From Thermoplasmatota archaeon (lineage in GTDB: Archaea > Thermoplasmatota > Thermoplasmata > Thermoplasmatales > Thermoplasmataceae), in assembly GCA_023488885.1 (NCBI GenBank), contig JAMDDH010000052.1, positions 1-42,590 on the forward strand: DNA of 42,590 nucleotides, given 5' to 3'. Shown here piece after piece: positions 8,544-17,550 of the stretch (the first letter of the stretch is position 1; the number at the start of each line of letters is the position of its first letter). Made by a program: the position numbers and the translations under genes. Below the pieces are notes generated by a model. The model had not been told where the DNA came from, searched no databases, and saw only the letters and a list, made by a program, of their open reading frames with translations.

Positions 8544-9850
8544 CACAGTTTGATCTTGAGGGAATTTTCAGGAAACTTGAATCCAGGGGATTTGAGCAGA
8601 TTGCCCTCGAGAGTTCAGAAAGCACCATGGAACAGTTACGTTTTTCCCATAATACGAAAGATCTTTACAACATCTGGAGGGAGAAAGACCTCGGCATATT
8701 TGCTTCCGTTGGAGATAAATCAGCGTCAACGGTGGTGAAGGATGAATCCAGAATTGACGAAAGCATTGACAAACTCTGGTCTGTCTGCCATAAGATACCG
8801 GGCAACCAATCGTTTAGTGGCTTGAATCCGAATAAGCAGAAATTCGGGAACCAATTCAAAGGGAAATGGAAGGAGTATGATCTTCAGGACCTTAGCCTGG
8901 CACTCATTAATGGTTCCCTCAGCAACGGCGCAGAGAGAACTGCCGGAGTGATTTACAATCGGTATCATGTGGTATCCATAAAAACCAACTACAACCAGTG
9001 TACCTTCGAGACTGGTGGCGTCGAAGCCGTTATAAGGTCATTCAAGGGAGAGACAACGGGACAGGAAGGGAGGCACTTCGGCCTTGCCTGCGATCTTGAT
9101 GCCTCAACTCTTGAGGCCATGGGAAGGGATTCTGCGCTTCCCTTGACTTTACCGGACACAGAGAAGACCATAAATCCGGGAAAATTCAGAGTCATTATGG
9201 CTCCTTACGTCATAGGAAACCTCATATCGTACAGTTCCGGCTTTCTTTCATACTACTCTGTGGAAAGTGGACTGAGCTGCTTTTCTGAATCGCTTGGCAA
9301 AAAAGTGTCGGATGAGAACTTCACACTTGTCGATGATCCGCTGGATTACGAAGGCACAAATGCGAGAGTCTGCGACGATGAAGGGACTGCAACGAGGAAG
9401 AATGTGCTTATCGAGAATGGTATTCTTAAAGGGTTCATGCACTCACACTCAACCGCCAGCAGGGCGAATACCACGTCAACCGGAAATGCCGGGATAATAT
9501 CCCCAAAGGCGTGGCAGATGAAAATTTTACCCGGAAAAGTGACCTTTGACGAAATGTTGTCCGATCTTGACGAAGGGCTCCTCATAAACAACTGCTGGTA
9601 CACAAGGTACCAGGATTACAGGAACGGCATCTTTTCAACCGTTCCAAGAGATGGAGTTTTCTATGTAAAGAACGGGGAGATACAGGGATCGGTCAGGGGC
9701 ATAAGAATAAGCGATTCTATACCGAGCATCCTGAGAAACATAACCGCAGTTTCCAGGGAAGTAAAGAATGTGAAATGGTGGGAGGAAATATCAGCCAGCA
9801 CGATGCCTTATGTGCTTGTCAACGATGTGAACCTATCAAAGGCTTTCTGA
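8540..9850 (+). CDS. pmbA: TldE/PmbA-family peptidase partner
   Basis: This is a 436-residue homologue of TldD that lacks the HExxxH motif: the equivalent segment reads APYVIGNLISY. It is therefore the non-catalytic TldE/PmbA half of the heterodimer. The C-terminal third (GNAGIISPKAW, then FSTVPRDGVFYVKNGEI) is typical of the family. The frame is open 27 codons further upstream. The GTG at 8540 is chosen because it overlaps the tldD stop as GTGA, has GGGAGGTG about nine bases before it, and begins at the normal family N-terminus. It is the last gene of the run starting at the SHMT-like gene. Confidence 0.92.
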   Translation: MTQFDLEGIFRKLESRGFEQIALESSESTMEQLRFSHNTKDLYNIWREKDLGIFASVGDKSASTVVKDESRIDESIDKLWSVCHKIPGNQSFSGLNPNKQKFGNQFKGKWKEYDLQDLSLALINGSLSNGAERTAGVIYNRYHVVSIKTNYNQCTFETGGVEAVIRSFKGETTGQEGRHFGLACDLDASTLEAMGRDSALPLTLPDTEKTINPGKFRVIMAPYVIGNLISYSSGFLSYYSVESGLSCFSESLGKKVSDENFTLVDDPLDYEGTNARVCDDEGTATRKNVLIENGILKGFMHSHSTASRANTTSTGNAGIISPKAWQMKILPGKVTFDEMLSDLDEGLLINNCWYTRYQDYRNGIFSTVPRDGVFYVKNGEIQGSVRGIRISDSIPSILRNITAVSREVKNVKWWEEISASTMPYVLVNDVNLSKAF

Positions 9851-9875
9851 ATTCCTTTCCGTAATCTGGAAAGCT

Positions 9876-9898
9876 GCAGGGCAATTATGTTTCCCTGC
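9876..9898. terminator. GC-rich hairpin between convergent pmbA and aminopeptidase genes
   Basis: A perfect 6-bp stem (GCAGGG with CCCTGC, 11-base loop) lies in the 111-base gap between two converging stop codons. It is a plausible two-way transcription end point, although no long U-tract follows it. Confidence 0.35.
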
Positions 9899-9961
9899 TA
9901 TTTCCAGCACTTAACTTGAATCGTGCTGCAATCTATGTTTAAGATGCAGCGGGCGACCCAT

Positions 9962-12385
9962 TTATTTCAACAACTTCGAAAGTCTCGAATTGATTCCCAG
10001 CAGTTCGATCGATTTCTTTATACCAATCTGGAGGTCCTGAGTGGTATAAGTCTGAAGCATCTGCTTCATCTCAGATTCACGTCCAAGACCTATTATCGGG
10101 GCAGTTAACTCTATGACTCTCGCAGGAGTGCGTGTACCGACAAATATTTCCCTGAGCTGCCTCACCATTATATCGAAATGGTTGAACAGGAAATCTCTTG
10201 AGGTCGGAGAACTGGCGCATGATGAGTAAAATCTCCAGGTATCCTGCCTCTTTATGGTTCCGTCCCTGATCATGTCCATAGCTCCTGAAAGATCAGCTTC
10301 ATTCGGAATCCATGCCATTGCGGAGATAATCTTGGTCCTGTCCTCATCTGTACTGCATTCCATGAACTTCTCACGGAGGGCCTGGAAATCACTTTTTAAT
10401 CTTGCAAAGGCATTTGCAACCTGTCCCCTGATGTCAGGATCAAGTGAGAAATAGTCACTGAATCTTGATGCCAGAGCTGTTGCGTGATCCCGGTCAACAA
10501 GCGACAGGGTATACGAAAGGGAAGATCTGGCGATTGACACGTTTATCGGTTCGCCAGGAACCTTATCACCTAGTCTTGCCAGATGAGGGACACAGAATTC
10601 CGGGATCACCCGTGAAATCAACGAGCTGTCCGGGTTTAACAGATACAGGGACGAGAGCTGCCCTGATATTTCCATGATCACAAGGGGATCTGTTGATTTC
10701 CATAGTGGTTTCAATCTGTCAAAGTATGTCTTTAAGTCGTATGTCCCGGACTGCAGGAAGCTGTAGAGATCGTTTGCGATGCCCCATAAGTCAAGGTTTG
10801 TCATCCTGTCGAGTTGACCTATCAGCACAGCGAATAATGTATCATCGTAATTTGTTCTGTAGAAACCCGAGAAACTGTCATTTAATTTGATAAATCCATC
10901 CAGTTTAATCTGCGTATCCCTGCCGTCCATGAGAACAGATTCCGTTCCGCTTGTGCGTTTCACCGTCAAGGGAATTGACCACATTTCATCTGTTCTGCCT
11001 CCTCCCAGGAGGAATTGATTCTGTGAAATTACTACCTCTCCGTCTTGAAACCTGGCCGTTAATACAGGATAGCCCTTTTTCCTTATCCACTCACTCATGA
11101 TTCTTGACACCGGAAGCCCGGATGCTTCCTGTATTGAGTTCCACAGATAGCTTCCCTTAGCATTTCCATACTGGTATTTTTGCAGATAGTTGCTTATCCC
11201 CTTCCTGAAATTTTCCTTTCCAACATACCCCTCAACCATCCTCAATATGCTGGCCCCCTTTCCATAGCTTATTTCGTCAAAGATCTGGGCAATGTCGTCG
11301 GGATTCTTCACCTCTGCATCTATCGGGTGCGAATTCCTGAGAGCGTCATTTTTCAAGGCGGCATCGGTTCTCAGCAGTATCATATCGCCCAGTGTATCCC
11401 ATTCCGGTTTCATCACGGACAGAATCCGATATGACATGAACGTGGCAAAACTCTCGTTCAGCCAGAGATCGTTCCACCATTCCATTGTCACCAGGTTACC
11501 GAACCACTGGTGTGCGAGTTCATGTGCAATAACTTCTCCAGTGGACTTGAAAGAGGAGGAACTTGTTGAATCGTCAATGCTTAGGTATATTTCCCTGAAG
11601 GTGATTGCACCCCAGTTTTCCATTGCGCCTGCACTGAACTCGGGTACGGAGATCAGGTGAACTTTTGGCAGAACGTAATCGATGCTGAAGTATCCCTCAA
11701 AGAGATCAAGCACTCCTGATGCGATTTCCAGCGGAAACTGAGATTTCGTCAGCAAACCTTCAGGAGCGGCCAGAATTATCTCCATGTTCTTTCTCTTTAT
11801 GGAACGGGTGTCGAACTTCCCGATTCCGAGATAAAGGAGGTAGGTGGACATTTTAGGAGTCCTCCCGAAAGTGGTTATTTTCCTGCCGGCGTTTCTGTTT
11901 TCAGAGAATACAGGCATGTTGGAGATTACATCCATATTTTCGTCGGCCTCTACAGATATATCAAAAGTGGCCTTGAAATTGGGATGATCGACACATGGGA
12001 ACATTCGTCTAGCTCCAGTGCTTTCAAATTGTGTTGTGAATATATTCCCGTTTCTTGATTTAGCAAGGTACAGTCCGGTTAAAAGATGCGGTATGGTTCC
12101 GCTGAATTCGATCTCCGCGTAAAAGTCACCGGGTTTAATGCCTTCAGGTATTATGGACTGCTGATCCTGTACAGTTTTGTAGTTTACACCGGAACCGTTA
12201 ATTTTCACAGAATGTATAGAAAGGTCAACCGAATTCAGGAAAAATTTTCCATCAGAACCGATCACTGCTATCTTCACGATGCCGGTATATGTCAATCTGC
12301 TGCTGTCTATGTTTAGAAAAACCCAGTAATTTTCAATCTGCGTCTGAACCACCACTAAGCTCGCTGACTCGATATTCTGAATCAA
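9962..12385 (-). CDS. M1 family zinc aminopeptidase, tricorn-interacting factor F2/F3 type (paralogue A)
   Basis: This gluzincin aminopeptidase has up to 807 residues. It carries the substrate-binding GAMEN motif (253-257), the zinc site HELAH (288-292) and the third ligand Glu 311 in WLNESFATF. The length (about 780-800) and the order of N-terminal beta domain, catalytic domain and helical C-terminal domain match Thermoplasma tricorn-interacting factors F2 and F3. Those trim short peptides from the tricorn protease to free amino acids. The TTG at 12385 gives a ten-residue leader. In-frame GTGs at 12355 and 12352 start where the paralogue's N-terminus aligns and may be real. It follows the paralogous gene by 26 bases, presumably in one operon. 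Confidence 0.92.
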   Translation of the reverse strand: MIQNIESASLVVVQTQIENYWVFLNIDSSRLTYTGIVKIAVIGSDGKFFLNSVDLSIHSVKINGSGVNYKTVQDQQSIIPEGIKPGDFYAEIEFSGTIPHLLTGLYLAKSRNGNIFTTQFESTGARRMFPCVDHPNFKATFDISVEADENMDVISNMPVFSENRNAGRKITTFGRTPKMSTYLLYLGIGKFDTRSIKRKNMEIILAAPEGLLTKSQFPLEIASGVLDLFEGYFSIDYVLPKVHLISVPEFSAGAMENWGAITFREIYLSIDDSTSSSSFKSTGEVIAHELAHQWFGNLVTMEWWNDLWLNESFATFMSYRILSVMKPEWDTLGDMILLRTDAALKNDALRNSHPIDAEVKNPDDIAQIFDEISYGKGASILRMVEGYVGKENFRKGISNYLQKYQYGNAKGSYLWNSIQEASGLPVSRIMSEWIRKKGYPVLTARFQDGEVVISQNQFLLGGGRTDEMWSIPLTVKRTSGTESVLMDGRDTQIKLDGFIKLNDSFSGFYRTNYDDTLFAVLIGQLDRMTNLDLWGIANDLYSFLQSGTYDLKTYFDRLKPLWKSTDPLVIMEISGQLSSLYLLNPDSSLISRVIPEFCVPHLARLGDKVPGEPINVSIARSSLSYTLSLVDRDHATALASRFSDYFSLDPDIRGQVANAFARLKSDFQALREKFMECSTDEDRTKIISAMAWIPNEADLSGAMDMIRDGTIKRQDTWRFYSSCASSPTSRDFLFNHFDIMVRQLREIFVGTRTPARVIELTAPIIGLGRESEMKQMLQTYTTQDLQIGIKKSIELLGINSRLSKLLK

Positions 12386-12411
12386 GCATAAGGGTATGGT
12401 TTGCAGGATAG

Positions 12412-14793
12412 CTAAGAGTTCCTGACAAGCCTCGCATATATTTCCAGAAGTTCTAGGCCCTTGTCGATTCCCTTGGAGTAACTGGGTCTCCTGATTTTCT
12501 CCATAAGTTTCCGCATGTTATGCTCTCTTCCTATACCCACGAAGGGGATCAGTGCTTCCAGCATCATACCAGTATACGAGGTACCTTCGAAGATTTCCTC
12601 AACCCTTTTTACAGCGTCTTCAGTTTCAAGGAACAGTCTGGATCTCTGTTCCGGATTCATACAGGAATAAAAGTAAACCCAGAGGATATCCTGTTTCTTT
12701 ATTTTTCCGGATTTCACCATGTCCATGAGACTTGTGAAGTTGTCTTCTCCGCTAAGCCAGGCAAGACCGTAGATGATCCTGAGCCTGTCCTCATCCGAGG
12801 TGGATTTTTCCAGTGCAACGCTCAGTTTACCCCGGTCATTGCTGGATCGTGCATATCCTATGGAAATCGCTTGTCTGAGGTCAGGGTCTGCGGTGAAGAA
12901 GCTCTCGAACTGAGAACCAATCTCCGCTGCATAATCACTGTCAATAGCGACTAAGTTAGCTGAAATAATTCCCCTGAGGATTGAGGAACTTTCAGGTTCG
13001 CCGGTCTTTTTCTGTCCCAGGCTGGCTAACTGTTTCCTGTAGAATTCCACAGCAAACCTGTGAATATCTGCATTTTCAGGAAGCAGAGCCGACAGTGTCA
13101 TCAACTGGGAACTTATTTCCTGTGCAACGATAAAATTCTGTTCCTCGCTGAATCCGCCGAGACTGCCAAGGTATAAAGGCAAGTTGATAATCCCGGCTTT
13201 CAGGAAAGCGAATAAGTCGTTCACGAGCCCCCATTTGTCAAGATATGACATCTTCTGGAGATTCTTCCGTATCACATCCAGTGATTCTTCATCGTACAGC
13301 ACCCGATAAAAACCGGTCTGGTCGTGGTTGAGTTTAAGAAAATCCGTTGCTTCGATTTCTATTTCTCTTTCATCCATCAGGATGGACCTGTGGCCAGAGG
13401 TTGTATCTATGGTAAGAGGAACAGGCCATATGGTGCTGTCTGTTTCACCACTGCTCAGGAACCTCCTCTGAGATATCTTAACTTTCCCACCTGTCCTTCG
13501 TACTTCGAGAATCGGATATCCTGTCTGCTTTATCCATGATTCCATAACCCTGGATACAGGCAGATCCGAAACTTCCTCAATTGAAGTCCACAGGTTGGCG
13601 CCTCTGGCATTACCGAATTTGTATCTGGACAGATATCTCCTGATTCCGTCGCGAAACCGGTCTTCTCCGACATAACCCTCTATCATTCTGAGGATGCTCC
13701 CGCCTTTTCCATAGCTTATTTCATCGAATATCTGGGCGATATCATCAGGGCTTTTTACTTCAGCATCAATTGGATGTGAATTCTTCAGTGCGTCCCCACT
13801 CAACGCTCCAGCAGTCTCCCTTAGGAGGAATTTTCCGAACATTTGCCATTCGGGATGCAAAGTGTCAACGACCTTGTGTGCCATGAACGTGGCAAAACTC
13901 TCGTTCAGCCAGAGATCATTCCACCATTCCATTGTCACCAGGTTGCCGAACCACTGGTGTGCGAGCTCATGAGCTATGATCTCTGCCACAGTCTGCTTCG
14001 TGTTGGTTCCGGTGTTTTCGTTCACCATCAGGACAATTTCCCTGAAGGTGATTGCTCCCCAGTTTTCCATTGCACCGGCGCTGAACTCCGGTACGGAGAT
14101 CAGGTGAACTTTTGGCAGAACGTAGTCGATGCCGAAGTATTCCTCATAATTACCGATAATTTTCTCCGATTCAATGAGAGGGAAGTCCGTGGAAATAAGA
14201 TGCCCCTTGGGAGCCGTTAATATCCCTGTTGCTTTACCAATCTTCCGCTCAATTTTGTCGAAGTGACCCACACCGATATAGAGCAAATAAGTTGACATTC
14301 GAGGAGTTTCCTGAAACCTGACAGTTTTCCTGTTCCCGCTGAGTATGTTGGTTTTTTCAACAGGCATGTTTGATATCGCCTCAAGATCATCGTTCACCGT
14401 TACGTTTACTGCAAATACAGCCTTCCGGTTTGGATGATCGATGCATGGAAAAACGTGCCTGGCTCCAGTGCTTTCGAATTGGGTTGTTATCATGTATCCG
14501 TCAGAATAATTGGCAACATACATGCCGGCCAGATTCTTGCTTACTGCTCCCCTAAATCTTACCTCAACAAGCGTACTGCTTTCCAGTTTAAAATCAGTCT
14601 CGATAGTCTCATCCGACCTGTTGATCCTGTAAGGGATTTCCTTTCCCGATATTTTTATGCTGAGAATCTCAAGGTCAACTGAGTTCAGAATCAGCGATTC
14701 GTTGTCTCCTCCCATTTCTATATATTCAACGCCGGAAAATGTAAGATTCGCGAAATCTATGTCCAGATCCACCTGATATTTTTCGACATGCAT
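12412..14793 (-). CDS. M1 family zinc aminopeptidase, tricorn-interacting factor F2/F3 type (paralogue B)
   Basis: This is a 793-residue paralogue of the downstream gene, with GAMEN at 240-244, HELAH at 275-279 and the third zinc ligand Glu 298. It has the same three-part M1 layout. The two proteins probably have different side-chain preferences, as F2 and F3 do in Thermoplasma, but which is which cannot be decided here. The ATG at 14793 follows GGAGG by seven bases. A TATA-like AAATTTATTAAAG lies at about 14817-14829, so this is the first gene of the two-gene minus-strand unit. Parts of the catalytic region are nearly identical in DNA to the paralogue (see findings). Confidence 0.92.
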   Translation of the reverse strand: MHVEKYQVDLDIDFANLTFSGVEYIEMGGDNESLILNSVDLEILSIKISGKEIPYRINRSDETIETDFKLESSTLVEVRFRGAVSKNLAGMYVANYSDGYMITTQFESTGARHVFPCIDHPNRKAVFAVNVTVNDDLEAISNMPVEKTNILSGNRKTVRFQETPRMSTYLLYIGVGHFDKIERKIGKATGILTAPKGHLISTDFPLIESEKIIGNYEEYFGIDYVLPKVHLISVPEFSAGAMENWGAITFREIVLMVNENTGTNTKQTVAEIIAHELAHQWFGNLVTMEWWNDLWLNESFATFMAHKVVDTLHPEWQMFGKFLLRETAGALSGDALKNSHPIDAEVKSPDDIAQIFDEISYGKGGSILRMIEGYVGEDRFRDGIRRYLSRYKFGNARGANLWTSIEEVSDLPVSRVMESWIKQTGYPILEVRRTGGKVKISQRRFLSSGETDSTIWPVPLTIDTTSGHRSILMDEREIEIEATDFLKLNHDQTGFYRVLYDEESLDVIRKNLQKMSYLDKWGLVNDLFAFLKAGIINLPLYLGSLGGFSEEQNFIVAQEISSQLMTLSALLPENADIHRFAVEFYRKQLASLGQKKTGEPESSSILRGIISANLVAIDSDYAAEIGSQFESFFTADPDLRQAISIGYARSSNDRGKLSVALEKSTSDEDRLRIIYGLAWLSGEDNFTSLMDMVKSGKIKKQDILWVYFYSCMNPEQRSRLFLETEDAVKRVEEIFEGTSYTGMMLEALIPFVGIGREHNMRKLMEKIRRPSYSKGIDKGLELLEIYARLVRNS

Positions 14794-14962
14794 TCAGAGC
14801 CTCCAGATATACCGGCTTTAATAAATTTGCTCAGAGCTTCAGGTTCCATGTACGAACGATAATGAGATATTTTCGCAGGAGTAACAGAATTTCAGGTTCA
14901 TTTGCTGGCGCGTAGACTTTAGGAAACGGTATTTAGTTTATTCGCAATTACCGGAAGATAAC

Positions 14963-16063
14963 TTGGAAAGGCGTGCAAAAATTGTGAAAACCGATCAGAA
15001 TTCACCTTCTGCTGAATACCTGGAGGAAGCTGCGGAGATCATCAGATCAGGAGGACTGGTAGTCTTTCCCACGGAAACCGTATACGGCCTCGGGGCCAGC
15101 GCTTTTTCTTCAGAGGCCTGCTTGAAGATATTTCAGGCAAAAAACAGACCCCCTGACAATCCCCTGATAGTTCACGTTTCTTCATTCGAGATGCTGTTTG
15201 ATGTTGTTGATTGCGTCCCTGCCGATCTCATTCAAAAACTCAGGCAGGTGTGGCCCGGACCGGTCACAATCCTTTTTAACCGTTCTTCCAGGATTTCAGA
15301 TACTGTTACAGGAGGATCGGGAAGAGTTGCTGTAAGAATGCCGGATAACGTACTGGCTCTTTCGCTTATTGACAGATCCGGGGTTCCCATTGCGGCTCCC
15401 AGTGCCAATATTTCCACCAGACCCAGCATATCGGATTCCAGGTATGCAATTGAGGAGCTCGGGGATCGCGTTGATTATATTTTTGACTGCGGACCTACAA
15501 TACTGGGAATAGAATCAACAATAATAGACGCGTCCGGAGACATCCCGGTTCTTCTCAGAGCCGGATCCAAAAGTGTGGAAGAACTGAGAAAAATATTTGG
15601 GGATATACAGGTTACTGACGTAAGCAGAGGACTTGTGGAAAGTCCTGTTGCCATCACTCCAGGCATGAAATACAGGCATTACGCACCGAAAAAGACCCTC
15701 ATTCTTGCCAACAGCAGGGAAACTTTCGTTGCACTATCTGCTGAAGAAAGATTCAAAGATACAGTGACACTAATCGGAAGCTCCGAGGCATGCGAGATGG
15801 CAAAGATACCATGCATATCTCTCGGCAGTGAGGATGAACTTCAGGAGGTTGCCTCATCGATCTTCTCCAGCTTCAGGGAACTGGAAAAAACAGGCAGCAG
15901 GATAGGGATCATAATGCCTTTCCCGGAAAAAGGGCTGGGACTTGCCATAATGAACCGAATCAGGAAAGCTTCAAGCGGCATTATTGAGAATGTATCCGAA
16001 CTGCAGAATCTAATTGGTCAACTACCCCTCCCTGACGGAAGGGGCTTGTTCCGTGAGGAATAA
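14963..16063 (+). CDS. sua5: Sua5/YrdC threonylcarbamoyl-AMP synthase
   Basis: It makes threonylcarbamoyl-AMP from threonine, bicarbonate and ATP, the first step of the t6A37 modification of ANN-reading tRNAs. The YrdC domain (about 15-200) contains the KxR motif in FQAKNRPPDNPL and the SxN motif in APSANIS. A linker (PGMKYRHYAPK) and the smaller Sua5 domain follow. The start is TTG at 14963, with GGAAG ten bases before. The family normally ends soon after an AIMNRIRKAS-like helix. Here about 20 more residues follow, and the last 15 are encoded by sequence that also forms the left hairpins of the IscB element. The native C-terminus was therefore probably altered by insertion. Confidence 0.92.
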   Translation: MERRAKIVKTDQNSPSAEYLEEAAEIIRSGGLVVFPTETVYGLGASAFSSEACLKIFQAKNRPPDNPLIVHVSSFEMLFDVVDCVPADLIQKLRQVWPGPVTILFNRSSRISDTVTGGSGRVAVRMPDNVLALSLIDRSGVPIAAPSANISTRPSISDSRYAIEELGDRVDYIFDCGPTILGIESTIIDASGDIPVLLRAGSKSVEELRKIFGDIQVTDVSRGLVESPVAITPGMKYRHYAPKKTLILANSRETFVALSAEERFKDTVTLIGSSEACEMAKIPCISLGSEDELQEVASSIFSSFRELEKTGSRIGIIMPFPEKGLGLAIMNRIRKASSGIIENVSELQNLIGQLPLPDGRGLFREE

Positions 16064-16294
16064 CGCAAGAGTTGATTAGGGGGCTTTAAAAACATGACAG
16101 AAAGCATGAAAGAAAAGCAGAAGTTAGATCGGAGAGATACATGCACACCTGCGGATGCTCCACAAGTCCGCAGCAACTGTGATCATGCATTAAACAATCC
16201 GGAAACGGATAGTGTGCATGACTTAAAAACCCCTTCTAACAACCCCGATGTGGACCAACCCGGCATGAGGGGACGGGACCTGAGGGTCCCCGTC
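16016..16294 (+). ncRNA. Candidate omega RNA (HEARO-type) of the IscB element
   Basis: A chain of perfect or near-perfect stems covers this 279-base stretch. Stem GGTCAACT/AGTTGATT (16016-16023 with 16070-16077, two G-U pairs) encloses hairpins CCCCT/AGGGG (16025-16044) and TTCC-GTGA-GGAA (16049-16060). Nine-bp stem CATGCACAC/GTGTGCATG (16140-16148 with 16212-16220) encloses a 7-bp hairpin CTGCGGA/TCCGCAG (16149-16173) and ATCCG-GAAA-CGGAT (16197-16210). A final hairpin GACGGGACC-TGAG-GGTCCCCGTC (16272-16294) touches the nuclease start. IscB proteins are known to use an RNA encoded directly upstream of the gene, with a 5' guide. The position, size, GNRA-type loops and nested junctions fit. 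The exact ends are inferred. Confidence 0.7.
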
Positions 16295-17521
16295 ATAAAC
16301 ATGCGCAACCAGCCATTGATGCCGACATCACCGGGAAAAGCGAGAAGACTCCTGAAATCTGGAAAAGCAAGGGTGATCAGTTCAAATCCCTTCACCATTC
16401 AGCTGCTGTATGCGACCGGTGAGACGAAACAACCGGTAACGTTGGGAATAGATGCGGGATACAAACACATTGGATTTTCCGCCGTAACTGAAAAGGTAGA
16501 ACTGATCTCGGGTGAAGCGAACATAAGAACGGACATACCAAAGAAGAACCTGGAAAAGGCTATGCATCGCAGGAACAGGAGAAACAAATTATGGTACAGA
16601 CAGCCAAGGTGGCTTAATCGTGGAAACAAAAAGGAAGGGTGGTTTGCACCCAGCATCGATCACAAACTCCAGACACACATCAGGATCATTGAGAAGCTGA
16701 AGAGGATCCTTCCAATATCCAGGACTATCATCGAGGTTTCCTCATTTGATACCCAGAAAATGAGAAATCCCGAGATTTCAGGAATAGAATACCAGCAGGG
16801 TGATCTCCAGGGATATGAGATCAGGGAATACCTGCTGGAGAAGTTCCATAGAAAGTGCGTCTTTTGCGGCAAGACCAATGTGCCGCTTGAAATAGAGCAC
16901 CTCTCACCTAAATCCAGGGGCGGTCCTGACACGGTCGATAACCTTGCGATCTCCTGCCATGAATGCAACCAGAAAAAAAACAACCTCACAGCAGAAGAAT
17001 TTGGGTTTCCGGAAGTACGGGGGAAATCGCTGAAACCGTTGAAGGATGCCGCTTTCATGAATATCGTGAGATGGAAGATCACACAACTCACCGGATCAGA
17101 TTACACATTCGGATACATCACAAAGAAGACCCGCATTTCCATGGGCATGGAAAAGAGCCATGCGAACGACGCGTTTGTCATAGCCGGAGGGGCGAATCAG
17201 GTCAGAACGCCGCAGCACATGGTTACGCAGAGAAGAAGGAATAACCGTTCTCTTCAGACAAACAGGAAGGGATTCAAACCATCCATAAGAAGAAAAAGAT
17301 ACGCGTTTCAGCCCGGTGACGTTGTTGCATTTAATCATTCCAGGTTCTCGGTGGTTGGAGTGCACGGTTATGGAAAATATGTAATAATAAGAAAAGGCGA
17401 TCAGAAGATGGATGTTAATGTAAAAAAAGTAAAGTTGGTAAAATATGGGAAGGGAATACAATTTGCACCCCAATTCCTCCCCACGCTTGCGCATGGGGTC
17501 TCCTTGTGGATAGTTAGATGA
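16265..17521 (+). CDS. iscB: IscB-type RNA-guided HNH/RuvC nuclease
   Basis: The frame is open from ATG 16094 (475 residues), but the ATG at 16265 is preferred. It gives 418 residues, the usual IscB size, and leaves the upstream RNA-like stems outside the protein. In 475-residue numbering the parts are: PLMP domain at 74-104 ([15 protein letters not shown]), Ruv[13 protein letters not shown] (D120), Arg-rich bridge helix 158-173, RuvC-II TIIEVSS (E214), HNH with [11 protein letters not shown] (H269) and N283 and zinc pairs C255/C258 and C288/C291, and RuvC-III HANDAF (H356, D359). All catalytic residues are present, so it should cut both strands of RNA-matched DNA. IscB is the ancestor group of Cas9. 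The C-terminal residues are encoded by the right-end hairpin. The stop overlaps an ATG in the purE frame. Confidence 0.93.
   Translation: MRGRDLRVPVINMRNQPLMPTSPGKARRLLKSGKARVISSNPFTIQLLYATGETKQPVTLGIDAGYKHIGFSAVTEKVELISGEANIRTDIPKKNLEKAMHRRNRRNKLWYRQPRWLNRGNKKEGWFAPSIDHKLQTHIRIIEKLKRILPISRTIIEVSSFDTQKMRNPEISGIEYQQGDLQGYEIREYLLEKFHRKCVFCGKTNVPLEIEHLSPKSRGGPDTVDNLAISCHECNQKKNNLTAEEFGFPEVRGKSLKPLKDAAFMNIVRWKITQLTGSDYTFGYITKKTRISMGMEKSHANDAFVIAGGANQVRTPQHMVTQRRRNNRSLQTNRKGFKPSIRRKRYAFQPGDVVAFNHSRFSVVGVHGYGKYVIIRKGDQKMDVNVKKVKLVKYGKGIQFAPQFLPTLAHGVSLWIVR
17479..17498. repeat. Right-end subterminal hairpin of the IscB element
   Basis: CCCCA pairs with TGGGG around an internal CGC/GCG, and TCTCCTTG follows. 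It lies inside the last codons of iscB and parallels the left hairpin at 16025-16044 in size and in the trailing CTTGT/CCTTGT. Confidence 0.5.
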
Positions 17522-17550
17522 ATTTTAATACGTTCACAATTTACTCAATC

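Larger units (their letters stand above)
16016..17513 (+). mobile_element. Transposase-less IscB (ISC/IS605-like) element between sua5 and purE
   Basis: The left part is the omega-RNA-like region and the right part ends in a subterminal hairpin. Two similar 20-base hairpins mark the borders: CCCCTCCC..AAGGGG at 16025-16044 followed by CTTGT, and CCCCACGC..CATGGGG at 17479-17498 followed by TCTCCTTGT. Such subterminal palindromes are what Y1 transposases of the IS200/IS605 group recognise. No Y1 transposase gene occurs anywhere in the window, so the element is either mobilised in trans or stationary. Boundaries are approximate, because this family makes no target duplication. Confidence 0.5.

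Noticed and set aside
9962-14793. The tandem aminopeptidases as an assembly duplication
   Set aside because: The proteins are clearly diverged outside short patches and have different N- and C-termini, so they are genuine paralogues.
16094-16264. N-terminal extension of IscB as a real protein domain
   Set aside because: The 57 residues are low-complexity and resemble no IscB N-terminus, while the DNA forms several perfect stems. The ATG at 16265 gives a standard-length IscB. RNA is the better explanation, although translation cannot be fully excluded.
16016-17521. CRISPR array or Cas9 at the IscB locus
   Set aside because: No repeat-spacer pattern occurs on either side and the protein lacks the Cas9 recognition lobe and Cas9 length. 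It is IscB, not Cas9.
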